Positions 18,091 to 27,534 of a stretch of 64,000 bases of DNA are shown piece by piece (the stretch's first letter is position 1; the number at the start of each line of letters is the position of its first letter). The DNA comes from Planktothrix tepida PCC 9214. GTDB taxonomy: Bacteria > Cyanobacteriota > Cyanobacteriia > Cyanobacteriales > Microcoleaceae. The position numbers and the translations under genes were made by a program. The DNA is taken from positions 305,640 to 369,639 of the forward strand of contig NZ_LN889802.1 in the NCBI RefSeq assembly GCF_900009145.1, written 5' to 3'. The notes beneath the pieces were generated by a model that was not told the origin of the DNA, did no database searches, and saw nothing but the letters and a program-made list of their open reading frames with translations.

Positions 18091-20796
18091 ATGGTTTCTA
18101 CATCTAATTTTCAGGTTTTTGGAATTGCTGATACTGACCTGAATTTTGCTGGGTCAGAATTCACCCAACCTCCTGAATTTGATTCCCCATCCACAGCGAC
18201 GGGAGTGTATGTCACAATTCACGGACATTTTTATCAACCTCCCCGTGAAAATCCCTATCTCAATGTAGTTGAACGTCAATCTACCGCAGCCCCCTATCAT
18301 AACTGGAATGAACGAATTCATCATGAATGTTATCGTCCAAATGCCTTTGCTCGTATCCTCAATGATCGCGGAGAAGTGGTGGGAATTGTCAATAATTATG
18401 AATATTTAAGCTTTAATATCGGCCCTACCTTGATGAGTTGGTTAGAACGCTATGATATGGAGGTTTATCAGAAAATTCTGGAAGCGGATCGCAAAAGTTG
18501 TCAACGCTTAAATGGACATGGAAATGCGATCGCTCAGGTCTATAACCATATTATTATGCCCTTAGCCAATGAACGGGATAAATATACCCAAATTCGTTGG
18601 GCAAAAGCAGATTTTCGCTCTCGTTTTGGCCGTGATCCCGAAGGACTGTGGTTAGCAGAAACAGCGATAGACTACGCTACCCTAGAAGTATTAGTCAATG
18701 AAGGCATTCGCTTTACCATTTTAGCCCCCTCCCAAGCGGAACGCTGTCGGCCCTTTGCCACATCGAATTGTCCCGAACCAGAATGGCAGGAAGTGGGGGG
18801 AAGTCAAATTGATACCACCCGTCCCTATCGCTGTTATCTGCAAGACAAAACCGGAGCTAAAGACGAATCTCGTTATCTGGATATTTTCTTCTATGATGGC
18901 CCCATTTCGCGTGATATGGGGTTTAATGATGTTTTAAATAGTTCCCATCACCTATCGGGACGCATCCGCCAAGCCGTCCGGGGAGATCATCGTCCAACGC
19001 AATTAATTTCTGTAGCCACCGATGGTGAAACTTTTGGCCATCATCGGGGGGGAACGGAAAAATGTTTAGCTTATGCTTTTGTAACAGAATTTCCCCAGAA
19101 TGGCTGGACAGTAACGAATTTTGCCCATTATTTAAGTTTGTATCCCCCCACTTGGGAAGTGCAACTCAAACCTGTGACCGCTTGGAGTTGTAGTCATGGG
19201 GTAGACCGATGGCAGGATGACTGCGGTTGTGCTTCTGGAGGCGGATGGCATCAACAATGGCGTCGTCCCCTGCGGGATACGTTAAATGGATTACGCGATC
19301 GCTTAATTGAAATTTATGATCAATATGGTTGTCAATTCTTCCATGATCCTTGGGTCGCTAGAGATCATTATATCCAGGTGATTCGGGATCGTTCTGATGC
19401 CAATATTAATGCTTTTTTTGCCCAACATCAAACCCATGATCTGACTCATTCAGAACAGGTAGACGCTTTACGACTTTTAGAAATGCAGCGTCATTGTCTG
19501 TTAATGTTTACCAGTTGTGGCTGGTTTTTTGAAGAATTATCTCGACCCGAAGGTGTCCAAGTTTTATGCTATGCCAGTCGTGCCATTGAATTGGCAGCAG
19601 AAGTCGCAGGGGTAGAATTAGAAACTGAATTTATCTTTAATTTGGCGTTAGCACCGAGTAACGTTGAATTATTTAAAACAGGGGATGAAGTTTATCGTCA
19701 ATTAGTCACAACGGCGCGAGTTAGTTTAAAACAAGTCGCTGCCCATTATGCCATTACTTCGTTGTTTACGACTTACCAAAGGGAACAACGGCTGTATTGT
19801 TATAAGGCTCAACAATTAGACTATCAAATGCAGCGCATGGGGTCTTTGAACCTAGCAGTCGGTGAAGTTTTATTAGTGTCTGAAATTACACGAGAACAAA
19901 CCCATTTTGTGTTTGCTGTTTTTCATTTAGGCGGTTGGGATTTCCATTGCTGTATTCAACCTTTTAGCGGACGACGATCCTATTTTGAATTAAAACGGCT
20001 ATTATTTGAGGCATTACAGGAAGCGAGTGCCGCTCATTTAATGTTGCGATTAGTACAGAGCTTTGGCGATGATTCCTTTAGTTTACGAGATTTATTTGCA
20101 GAAGAACGGCAGCGAATTATGGGGTTATTGTGTCATGAAACGTTAACTCGTTTGGATCAATTGTATACTCAGGTTTATCGAGATAATTATGGAATTATGA
20201 TGGCGTTTCATCGCGATGAATTAGCGGTTCCTCCTGAGTTACAAGTCGCAACAGAAGTGGCATTAGGGAATCGATTTTTAAGCAGTGTTCGTGCTTTAGA
20301 ATCAGAAAGCAGTGAAGGACGATTAAGTATTAATCATTTGGGAGAATTAGAAGCGATCGCCAAGGAAGCTCAATTATTACGATGTCGGCTACAACATCCA
20401 GAGGTTAAAGAGAGTTTTGAACGATTAATTATTCAGTTTCTCTGGCGACGGTTACAAGATCATGATCTAGGGACAATTGCCGAAGATTTACAGAATTTAC
20501 AACGGTTAATTCAACTCAATTATAACTTGAATTTAGGCGTTTCTTTAAATCAAGCTCAGGAATTTTATTTCCAATATCTGAAAACCCATATTATTCCATT
20601 ATGTTTGGGTTATTTACAACGAAATCATCAGGAAATCTACGTTGATTTTGCAGAAAATAACAATTCAGACACAAGGGTTGCGGTTCAAATTGTATCCGAA
20701 GGTCATACAAGCCAACTCCATCAAATTCGTCGCCTGTTACAATTAGGTCAAACCCTAGGCTTAGACGTTCAAGAATGGTTGAACCTTTTGGGCTAA
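18091..20796 (+). CDS. Glycoside hydrolase family 57 protein with DUF3536 C-terminus
   Basis: 901 residues. The GH57-type N-terminus reads VYVTIHGHFYQPPRENPYLN, and the central part has LWLAETAIDYATLEVL and ISVATDGETFGHHRGG. The C-terminal ~400 residues belong to DUF3536 (HGVDRWQDDCGCASGGGWHQ, DPWVARDHYIQVI). Enzymes of this fold act on alpha-glucans, as amylases or branching-type enzymes, in the cytoplasm. The protein is widely conserved in cyanobacteria and a role in glycogen metabolism is plausible. The precise activity is unknown. Confidence 0.85.
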   Translation: MVSTSNFQVFGIADTDLNFAGSEFTQPPEFDSPSTATGVYVTIHGHFYQPPRENPYLNVVERQSTAAPYHNWNERIHHECYRPNAFARILNDRGEVVGIVNNYEYLSFNIGPTLMSWLERYDMEVYQKILEADRKSCQRLNGHGNAIAQVYNHIIMPLANERDKYTQIRWAKADFRSRFGRDPEGLWLAETAIDYATLEVLVNEGIRFTILAPSQAERCRPFATSNCPEPEWQEVGGSQIDTTRPYRCYLQDKTGAKDESRYLDIFFYDGPISRDMGFNDVLNSSHHLSGRIRQAVRGDHRPTQLISVATDGETFGHHRGGTEKCLAYAFVTEFPQNGWTVTNFAHYLSLYPPTWEVQLKPVTAWSCSHGVDRWQDDCGCASGGGWHQQWRRPLRDTLNGLRDRLIEIYDQYGCQFFHDPWVARDHYIQVIRDRSDANINAFFAQHQTHDLTHSEQVDALRLLEMQRHCLLMFTSCGWFFEELSRPEGVQVLCYASRAIELAAEVAGVELETEFIFNLALAPSNVELFKTGDEVYRQLVTTARVSLKQVAAHYAITSLFTTYQREQRLYCYKAQQLDYQMQRMGSLNLAVGEVLLVSEITREQTHFVFAVFHLGGWDFHCCIQPFSGRRSYFELKRLLFEALQEASAAHLMLRLVQSFGDDSFSLRDLFAEERQRIMGLLCHETLTRLDQLYTQVYRDNYGIMMAFHRDELAVPPELQVATEVALGNRFLSSVRALESESSEGRLSINHLGELEAIAKEAQLLRCRLQHPEVKESFERLIIQFLWRRLQDHDLGTIAEDLQNLQRLIQLNYNLNLGVSLNQAQEFYFQYLKTHIIPLCLGYLQRNHQEIYVDFAENNNSDTRVAVQIVSEGHTSQLHQIRRLLQLGQTLGLDVQEWLNLLG

Positions 20797-20912
20797 CCGT
20801 TAACGGTTTATATAGGCGCGATTGTTTCTAAGATGGGCGGGTTCTATAATTAATATTACTGAAACTTGAATATCATTACAGAACCTGTCCCTAAAATTTG
20901 GGGAGTTAACTG

Positions 20913-22502
20913 TTAACAGTCAACAACTAAACGTTTCTTTTCTAAAAATGCAATTAAATCTTGAGCCGTTACCCCTTCCAAATGTTCAATTCCCATACTA
21001 GGAGGTAAGGATTTGAGCAGAGCTAAAGCGGTACTATACATTTTAACGGCTCTTGTGTAATCTGCTTCTTGCTCATAAATAGATGCCAGTTCTAAATAAG
21101 CAGGAACCGATGAAGGAAGTAAATAAATAATTCGTTTAGACAATAATTTTGCTCCGGCTAAATCTTCCTGCTCTTGAGCAATACGCAGAAGTAAATAATA
21201 GGGAAAAATTGATAAAGAGTCTATTTCCAGTGCTTTTTTACAGTAGAATATGGCTTGTTCATATTGACCTAAATTAGCGGATGCTTGTGCTAATAAATAA
21301 TAAGCCTCAAATTGAGTTTCCGGTTTCAGATTTCGACTTCCTATTCTATCTTCTTGCCCTTTAATACCTCCTTCTGGGTTTTTGTTTCCGAGTTCCCAAC
21401 TTTTCAAATAAGGGTTACTACTTTGAAGAAATTGTTCAGCTTTTTGAATAGCAGTTTTATACTGTTTATTTTGGAAATATTGTTTTGCCTCTTCTAAGGT
21501 TCGTTTAGGTAACTTCACTGTTTCGGATAGATGACCCAAGGATCTCGCTTGCTGGATTTTCAGATGTGAATCTTGATGTTGCACCGATGAAGATAATAAA
21601 TGTTCACCCTGATTATGATGAGTCAATCCTGTTTTTTGACTCAACACAGATTCTTCTATTAAACCAATCATTTTTTGATAAACCATCGATTCAGGGTAAA
21701 TTTTAGATTGAAATAATTCAATACAATCTTGATGATTTAATTCTGCATGACCTGTTATTAAATAACCTCCTGGTTTCAAAACGTGATGAAATTTAGAAAC
21801 GACTTGATTAATATAATTCTTCTCAAAATAAACAAAAACATTCCGGCAAACAATTAAATCAACGTCTTGAATTGCAGTATAATTAGGATAGCAATAGAGG
21901 TCTTTAACTAAATTTAACTTAAAAAATTGTACAGAACACTGAGTTTTTGAATTGATTTTCCAATCTTGTCCTTGTCGCGAAAAATATTGATTTCTAATTT
22001 CTGGGTCAACCATGCGAAAAGACCAAGACGTATACAAGCCTTGTCTGGCTTTCTGCAATGCTTCTTCATTAACATCAGTTCCCAGAATATTAATAGTCCA
22101 GTTAGTCCAATCAGGGAGTAACTGTTGCAGTAAAATTGAAAGGGTATAGGGTTCTTCTCCGGTCGAACAACCGGCACTCCAGAAGGTTAAGGTTTTCGTT
22201 TTTTGTCGAGACGCTATTAAATCTGGTAAAATTACCCCGCGTAATAAATTAATTTGACCTTGATCTCGAAAAAAATAACTCTCAATCGTTGTAATTAAAG
22301 GAATTAATTGTTTCCATTCCTGTTGGCTCGTTACCGTATCGGCACTTAATAAATTAAAGTAAGCTTGGGGATTCGGTAACTTTAAAGCTTTAACTCTTGC
22401 CTTAATTTTTTGAGCCAATCCAGCATAGTCTTGTACACGAATGGATAATCCCGTCTGCGTCGCAATAAGCTGAATAAAAAGTTCGATTAGTGCTGGTTCC
22501 AT
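20913..22502 (-). CDS. CheR-type protein-glutamate methyltransferase with C-terminal TPRs
   Basis: ATG 22502 (MEPALIELFIQ) matches the family; the frame extends 26 codons upstream without conservation. CheR N-terminal helices lead to the SAM-binding SAGCSTGEEPYT (109-120), GTDVNEEAL and CRNVFVYF (219-226). After about residue 280 a variable linker joins tetratricopeptide repeats (AYYLLAQASANLGQYEQAIFYCKKAL; SVPAYLELASIYEQEADYTRAV). It should methylate glutamates of chemoreceptors for phototaxis or pilus control. No other che gene is in the window. Confidence 0.88.
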   Translation of the reverse strand: MEPALIELFIQLIATQTGLSIRVQDYAGLAQKIKARVKALKLPNPQAYFNLLSADTVTSQQEWKQLIPLITTIESYFFRDQGQINLLRGVILPDLIASRQKTKTLTFWSAGCSTGEEPYTLSILLQQLLPDWTNWTINILGTDVNEEALQKARQGLYTSWSFRMVDPEIRNQYFSRQGQDWKINSKTQCSVQFFKLNLVKDLYCYPNYTAIQDVDLIVCRNVFVYFEKNYINQVVSKFHHVLKPGGYLITGHAELNHQDCIELFQSKIYPESMVYQKMIGLIEESVLSQKTGLTHHNQGEHLLSSSVQHQDSHLKIQQARSLGHLSETVKLPKRTLEEAKQYFQNKQYKTAIQKAEQFLQSSNPYLKSWELGNKNPEGGIKGQEDRIGSRNLKPETQFEAYYLLAQASANLGQYEQAIFYCKKALEIDSLSIFPYYLLLRIAQEQEDLAGAKLLSKRIIYLLPSSVPAYLELASIYEQEADYTRAVKMYSTALALLKSLPPSMGIEHLEGVTAQDLIAFLEKKRLVVDC

Positions 22503-22690
22503 GAGCAATGTCAGGCGGTGAGTGGAAATCGAAAGATAGCCAACGGAAAAATAAATCCTGATCGAGGGTTTTTGGCACAATGAAAGGCTGTGGTGAACAA
22601 ATACACTCTAATAAATGAATTATACGATTTCTCGTTAAAAATTACCGAATTTTGGTTATTGACGGTTAACGGTTAATGGGTATCGGGTGT

Positions 22691-22720
22691 CAGGTTTCAG
22701 GTTTCAGGTTTCAGGTTTCA
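22691..22720. repeat. 7-bp tandem repeat (CAGGTTT)n
   Basis: Just over four perfect copies of a heptamer immediately before the pyrimidine-rich array. Confidence 0.85.
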
Positions 22721-22740
22721 CCGAAGGAGTGTCTATTATT

Positions 22741-22968
22741 TCCCCTCTTCCCCCCGTCCCCTTATCCCCATTATCCCCTTATCCCCTTATCCCCTTATCC
22801 CCTTATCCCCTTGTCCCCTCTTCCCCTTGTCCCCTCTTCCCCCCGTCCCCTTGTCCCCTCTTCCCCCCGTCCCCTTATCCCCTTATCCCCTTGTCCCCTT
22901 GTCCCCTTATCCCCTTGTCCCCTTGTCCCCTTGTCCCCTTGTCCCCTTGTCCCCTTGTCCCCCCTTCC
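22741..22968. repeat. Degenerate 8-bp pyrimidine tandem array (CCCCTTRT)n
   Basis: About 230 bp built of CCCCTTAT, CCCCTTGT and CCCCTCTT units, almost pure pyrimidine on the plus strand and purine on the other. It separates the cheR-like and R3H ATPase genes, both on the minus strand. The Pro/Leu/Ser-rich open frames across it are by-products of the repeat. Such strand-asymmetric runs can form triplex or slip during replication. Confidence 0.9.
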
Positions 22969-22979
22969 TTGCTTGAATT

Positions 22980-24740
22980 CTAAGCTGGATAAATTCGCAA
23001 ACGACGGTTGGGTTCTTCTCCAAAACTATTAGATTTCAAGCGATAATGTTCTACCAATTCATGCTGCATTTTCCTAACCTGCGGAGACCGAGGAAGTAAT
23101 TCCACCGGTTGTCCCTTCGGAATCACAATTTGTTCCACTGCTAAACGTGCTTCTTCTAACGCTTCAATTTCATCCGAAGAACCACTCTTTGTAAACAAAC
23201 TCAAATCCGCAATTTCTGGGGTACTGGGATCTTCCATATTCAATAAACGCCGCAACGCTCGTGCAATTTGAGGGGGTGTTCCTGATTTAATCGTATGAAT
23301 TGGAACTTGACGGGTTTTTGCCATGTGGCGCAGTTTAGATTGATTCCGAATATGCGATCGCAACGCCAACACCACATCCGCACTATCAATATCCTTGGTC
23401 AAAATTACAGGTAAAGAAAGGGTTTGGATCACCTGTTCAATTTGATGACGAGGAACCCCATACGGATAAATATTTAAAGATGAACCTTCCCCGATAGTCT
23501 TGATAAAAGGGAATTCTTCATCAGTATGCAGAGGTGTGACCCCAGAAAACGATTGTTCTAGGAGTTCTTCAAAATATTGAGACTCTGATACTGTATCTTC
23601 CCTGGCTTTTCCTAGGGGAGTTGGGGGAACGGCCATCATTTTCCCTGAACCTCGCAACCCTCGCAGACCGGGTATTGCAGCCACAGGCTCACGGGGTTTG
23701 AGGGCCGAGCGTCCTTCCATAGAAACCGGAGTTGTGGGAGTATATCGTTCTTCAAAAATATTAACCTCACCCTCATCATTAAGCGTCCGAACTTGTAACG
23801 TCGGTTGCAGTCCCCGTAACAGATGATCAATGGTGGTCGAAACAGATTCATGTACAACCCACCTTTGTTGCTCTAACATTTCAATGGCAATATCAAAGGT
23901 GGGGGGTGCTTTCCGTTCTAATACCGTTTTTTGCGAACCCCGGCGCCGAGCTTCCTCATCCCCTAACGTTACCGCTTGAATTCCCCCAATTAAGTCTGCT
24001 AAAGTAGGGTTCTTCATTAAGTTCTCAATGCGGTTGCCGTGAGCCGTGCCAATTAACTGTACCCCCCGTTCTGCGATGGTGCGAGCCGCTAATGCTTCGA
24101 GTTCTGTACCAATCTCGTCAATCACAATCACTTCCGGCATATGGTTCTCCACAGCCTCGATCATGACTTGATGTTGCAGTTCAGGACGTGCGACTTGCAT
24201 CCGCCGGGCTCTGCCAATGGCAGGATGAGGAATATCGCCATCTCCAGCAATTTCATTGGACGTGTCAATAATCACCACCCGCTTTTCTAACTCATCCGCC
24301 AATACACGAGTAATTTCTCGCAATGCTGTTGTTTTTCCAACTCCAGGACGACCTAGCATCAGGATAGATTGACCCGTTTCTACCAAATCCCGGATCATGC
24401 CAATTTTGCCAAAGACCGCTCGACCGACCCGACAGGTTAAACCAATAATTTTTCCGGTACGGTTGCGAATGGCACTGATCCGATGTAGGGTTTGCGAGAG
24501 TCCTGCTCGGTTATCACCGCTAAACTCTCCAATTTGTGAAATACAATGTTCCAGATCTTCTAAGGAGACGGGAATAGTTGAGAGATATTCGGCTTTAGAC
24601 GGAAAACGGGCTTCTGGAAGACGGCCTAAATCCATCACAATCTCAATCAAACTGTCTCGTTGTGGATGCTGCTGCAAATTCTGCCGAATTTCATCGGGAA
24701 CAACTTCGAGTAATCTATTCAGGTCGTCTGTAATTTGCAT
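22980..24740 (-). CDS. R3H-domain AAA ATPase, Ycf45-like
   Basis: 586 residues from ATG 24740; an in-frame TTG at 24746 is less likely. Walker A is GRPGVGKTT (130-138) and Walker B VIVIDE (204-209), in a SpoIIIAA/Ycf45-type ATPase domain. The C-terminal ~70 residues (VEHYRLKSNSFGEEPNRRLRIYP) form an R3H module expected to bind single-stranded nucleic acid. Related proteins occur in plastid genomes as Ycf45. Same strand and close behind ldpA (46-bp gap filled by heptamer repeats), so probably co-transcribed. The biological role is unclear. Confidence 0.88.
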   Translation of the reverse strand: MQITDDLNRLLEVVPDEIRQNLQQHPQRDSLIEIVMDLGRLPEARFPSKAEYLSTIPVSLEDLEHCISQIGEFSGDNRAGLSQTLHRISAIRNRTGKIIGLTCRVGRAVFGKIGMIRDLVETGQSILMLGRPGVGKTTALREITRVLADELEKRVVIIDTSNEIAGDGDIPHPAIGRARRMQVARPELQHQVMIEAVENHMPEVIVIDEIGTELEALAARTIAERGVQLIGTAHGNRIENLMKNPTLADLIGGIQAVTLGDEEARRRGSQKTVLERKAPPTFDIAIEMLEQQRWVVHESVSTTIDHLLRGLQPTLQVRTLNDEGEVNIFEERYTPTTPVSMEGRSALKPREPVAAIPGLRGLRGSGKMMAVPPTPLGKAREDTVSESQYFEELLEQSFSGVTPLHTDEEFPFIKTIGEGSSLNIYPYGVPRHQIEQVIQTLSLPVILTKDIDSADVVLALRSHIRNQSKLRHMAKTRQVPIHTIKSGTPPQIARALRRLLNMEDPSTPEIADLSLFTKSGSSDEIEALEEARLAVEQIVIPKGQPVELLPRSPQVRKMQHELVEHYRLKSNSFGEEPNRRLRIYPA

Positions 24741-24750
24741 ACTCAAAACA

Positions 24751-24790
24751 GTTATCAGTTATCAGTTATCAGTTATCAGTTATCAGTTAT
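24751..24790. repeat. Heptamer array (GTTATCA)n
   Basis: Nearly six copies of a 7-bp unit filling the gap between ldpA and the R3H ATPase gene; the ldpA stop codon lies inside the array. Confidence 0.9.
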
Positions 24791-26079
24791 GATTTGAGTT
24801 GGGAAACTAGGGTGGAAGCTTTACCTACCGCTTGCCACAGCAAGTCAGGGTTGGCTTCAAGCGTATATGTGACCGGGCTTGTCTCTACTTGTTGAACGAT
24901 CTCGTCTTCCCTCAAAGATTTATAGGTTTGGGTGATTCGTTCTTCCCCAGAAACAGATTCGGCTTTGAGTTTTAGGGTAGACCGGGATTCTAACTGTTCT
25001 AAAATCGGTGATAACAGGACACGGGCATAGCTTCCATAGGCGACACCCGCCACCCGATGTTGGTAGTTGAGCCTGTCGAAACTAGCGTCATCCATTGACC
25101 GTATCCCGTTTTTCAGAAACGCTTGAGTCGGTTGCTCGGAATTAGCCAAAACGGAGTTGGGATACACAGGCGGATAAGCGGTACCAGATGATTGTAAAAG
25201 CCCAAGGGATTTGAGCTTGGCTACAGTATAATCGTTTGTGCCACCCGCAAGCTGTACATATCCCGGTAAATTCACAGCTAAAATTTTTTGAGCCAACTTG
25301 ACACTAGCGATAGTTGTACCCACCCCAATATCTCCACTCATTGGACGCCCATCAGTTTGCCAAATTAAGGGGCAGGAAAGGGGGCTGATTAGGTCATATA
25401 AGGTTTGGAGATATTCAACTACACCCTCCCCATCAGGGCAGCTAATGGCAACCAGTTTGAGTTGGGCTAGATGGGGTTGAATACTACTCCACAACCGTTT
25501 AAAGTCTTTGTCTCGTCCAATTTGGGTATGAATTTCCAGGGCGTCTACTCCAGTTTGTAAGACTAAGGGTGCAATTACATCGGGGCGGAAGACATAAGAC
25601 CGGGCATAAATTAAATCACTGGGACAAATCGGAATACAACGTCCACAGCCGTAACAGAGTTGATCGATGATGCCGGATTTTACGTCAGAAAAGGTAATTG
25701 CCCCCGTCGGACAAACAGTTTCACACGGTCGCCTACAACTGGATGGGCAAGCGGTTGCTTCAAATTCTGCTTTACGAAAATGGGGATCTTCACCATCATT
25801 GAGGCTGACCATTAACCAAGGACGATAGCGATAACTAAATCCTAAAGCTTGAGCTTGTTCGCCTAAAGCTTCGGCTTGTGTTAAAGCCTCCTGGGTTATG
25901 GCAATCACGGCTGGGTCAGCAGCTACATCAATACAGTCTGCACCTGCTAAGGTGTAAGCCAAGGTTAAACTTCTGACCGCAGGCAAGTGCTGGTAACTCG
26001 CTCCGCAGATAAGTTTGAACCAGTTACCTTGTTGCAATGCCGTTAAAGGGGAATCATAAGTGTTCACTCTTTCTATCAT
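24787..26079 (-). CDS. ldpA: LdpA, iron-sulfur protein of light input to the circadian clock
   Basis: LdpA senses cellular redox state and adjusts the period of the Kai clock in cyanobacteria. Two ferredoxin-like clusters are visible: Cys111/115/119/123 (CPSSCRRPCETVCP) and Cys142/145/148/152 (CYGCGRCIPICP). The N-terminus (WFKLICGASYQHLPAVRSL) and C-terminal domain fit the family. 430 residues, slightly longer than some homologues. It follows ndhN by 112 bases on the same strand, an arrangement known in cyanobacteria. Confidence 0.93.
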   Translation of the reverse strand: MIERVNTYDSPLTALQQGNWFKLICGASYQHLPAVRSLTLAYTLAGADCIDVAADPAVIAITQEALTQAEALGEQAQALGFSYRYRPWLMVSLNDGEDPHFRKAEFEATACPSSCRRPCETVCPTGAITFSDVKSGIIDQLCYGCGRCIPICPSDLIYARSYVFRPDVIAPLVLQTGVDALEIHTQIGRDKDFKRLWSSIQPHLAQLKLVAISCPDGEGVVEYLQTLYDLISPLSCPLIWQTDGRPMSGDIGVGTTIASVKLAQKILAVNLPGYVQLAGGTNDYTVAKLKSLGLLQSSGTAYPPVYPNSVLANSEQPTQAFLKNGIRSMDDASFDRLNYQHRVAGVAYGSYARVLLSPILEQLESRSTLKLKAESVSGEERITQTYKSLREDEIVQQVETSPVTYTLEANPDLLWQAVGKASTLVSQLKS

Positions 26080-26191
26080 AACGAAGCAAAAGGGTTCATC
26101 ATCTAAATTTTTGAGGCAATCTAAAAAAAATAAGTTGGGTGTTTACCCAACTCATTCGGTTTAATATCAACCTCAAAAATAAGAGCACTCT

Positions 26192-26668
26192 TCAAGCGGC
26201 AACATTAACATCTTTAAGGGGTGTCCATTGCACGACTCGTGCTCCTCCCATCTCCACTACCAACTTGACACGGGGTTCTTGTTGGGGGAGTTGTGTCAAA
26301 AAGGCGATTTCTTGACTGGACAAAATATGACCTTCAATGATCCAAAGCACTAAACCTTTGGATTTAGGGGGAAGTTGATCTAACTGTGTATTTAAAATGG
26401 GGGGGACATAATAAACATTGCCAACAGCCGCTTCATTCCCACTATTTTTTTTGCCTAAGTGGGGAGGACGAACCCCATGAACTCCCGTTAAATACGCGGC
26501 TAAGTCTCCGAGTCCCCGTGCAGACAGGTTATAGGTTGTATATCCATGGGCTCGTAACCGACGACGATACCGCCCCTCAAACCCCCCTTCTAGGGGAACA
26601 TACAGTCCTAAAGCTCCGTATGTTTCTAAATCTCGAATTAGTTTGCTCCCGGTTGTAATCAGTGGCAT
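26192..26668 (-). CDS. ndhN: NdhN, subunit N of the NDH-1 (NAD(P)H-quinone/ferredoxin) complex
   Basis: A 158-residue oxygenic-photosynthesis-specific subunit of the thylakoid NDH-1 complex, used in cyclic electron flow and respiration. It is recognised by PLITTGSKLIRDLETYGALG, GGFEGRYRRRLRAHGYTT and GVRPPHLGKK. Length is normal. It starts the ndhN-ldpA-R3H row on the minus strand, divergent from the ribosomal operon. Confidence 0.95.
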   Translation of the reverse strand: MPLITTGSKLIRDLETYGALGLYVPLEGGFEGRYRRRLRAHGYTTYNLSARGLGDLAAYLTGVHGVRPPHLGKKNSGNEAAVGNVYYVPPILNTQLDQLPPKSKGLVLWIIEGHILSSQEIAFLTQLPQQEPRVKLVVEMGGARVVQWTPLKDVNVAA

Positions 26669-26727
26669 AACTCGATAATAAACCTCTTTACTAAATCTTT
26701 GTTATCTTCGCTTGCAATATTTTGACT

Positions 26728-26900
26728 TGACACTCTCGGCGCGTAAACGCGCGGAGATTCTTAATTCAGCGACTGACCTTTAAGCACCGTATCTCTTTCG
26801 AGCAATACTCAAACCTTTCAATCCTCTCTATCTTAATCCAAAGCCGATGCTCAAAGCACGGGGTTTTAGACCCAAATTCTCGATAATCTCCCGTCAACCA
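26728..26900 (-). ncRNA. Orphan TnpB-type omega-RNA / IS200-IS605 right-end remnant
   Basis: On the minus strand the segment ends GAATCTCC-GCGCG-TTTA-CGCGC-CGAGAGTGTCAA. This is a hairpin of nine pairs with one mismatch and a TTTA loop, bracketed by GAATC and GAG(T)GTCAA. The same design closes the omega-RNA and right end of tnpB elements such as ISDra2, and cyanobacterial copies end in GAGTGTCAA. Upstream lie a second small hairpin (GGGTCTAAAACCC) and GGTGCTTAAAGGTCAGTCGC, as in cyanobacterial tnpB 3' ends recalled from memory. No tnpB or tnpA frame adjoins it. The 5' limit is approximate. Confidence 0.5.
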
Positions 26901-27012
26901 ACTCACTCATCAAGACTGCTCTTGCTTTTCCAATTGTCCCTAGTGGTGAAACAACCCTTAACCTAACTCCCCTGAGTTAAATTAAAAATCTTATCAAAGT
27001 CGCGATTCGTTC

Positions 27013-27041
27013 TTGACAGTTGGTAAAAATTACCCTACAAT
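27013..27041 (+). promoter_or_regulatory. Consensus sigma-70 promoter for the rplC ribosomal operon
   Basis: TTGACA at 27013-27018, a 17-base spacer and TACAAT at 27036-27041: a near-perfect housekeeping promoter pointing at rplC. Transcription from about 27048 would leave a leader of roughly 490 nt before the rplC start. No open frame intervenes. Confidence 0.75.
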
Positions 27042-27047
27042 CAAAAA

Positions 27048-27534
27048 TTGTCGCTAATCGGGAAGATGCTGCTAACTTTCTAAAGACTGAACTTAATTCA
27101 TGGCGTTAACGTTGTTAGCCCCCATGAATCAGCGATTGGGCAAAAATAGTTAAGCAGTTAAGCCGAATCGGTCAGAAAACAGCAGCAAGGCTGACTTTAA
27201 ACCCTAAACAAGCTTGGCGCAAGCCAGTCATCTGCATGGGATTAAAGATCTGTAACCCACAGGATACTGAGTAGCTTGCTGCTCAAGTCCCAGCGACATA
27301 CAGGCAGAATCGAGGGAAATCCTTGATCCGCAAACAGCTTAAAACTTGTTGATAGCCTGAAACTGTTCTAAACTCCCAAGGGTTTATCCTCCTTAAACGG
27401 TGGGAGACTATTTTGGTGTGTTTAAACATCCACAAGGCATTTTAAATCATGTCTTGTTCATTTCAGCAAGCGGATTCTTCCTCACGGTCGATCCGAACTT
27501 TATTGTAATGCGTAGAAAAGAGAGGCTAGTTTAA
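27048..27534 (+). promoter_or_regulatory. Long untranslated leader of the ribosomal operon
   Basis: About 490 bases without a credible gene between the promoter and rplC. Near the end is a hairpin (27377-27410, CTCCCA...TGGGAG outer stem, GTTTA/TAAAC inner stem) whose loop carries TCCTCC, an anti-Shine-Dalgarno-like sequence. This could be the site of autoregulation by a ribosomal protein, but no known leader family was recognised. Limits follow from the inferred promoter. Confidence 0.4.

Noticed and set aside
22676-23032. Overlapping Pro/Leu/Ser-rich open frames on the plus strand
   Set aside because: They are translations of the CCCCTTRT array and run antisense into the R3H ATPase gene; no gene-like start or conservation is expected.
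27042-27534. Idea that the rplC leader is a group I/II intron scrap, 6S RNA or RNase P RNA
   Set aside because: None of the conserved cores of these RNAs could be found by eye; left as an unassigned leader.
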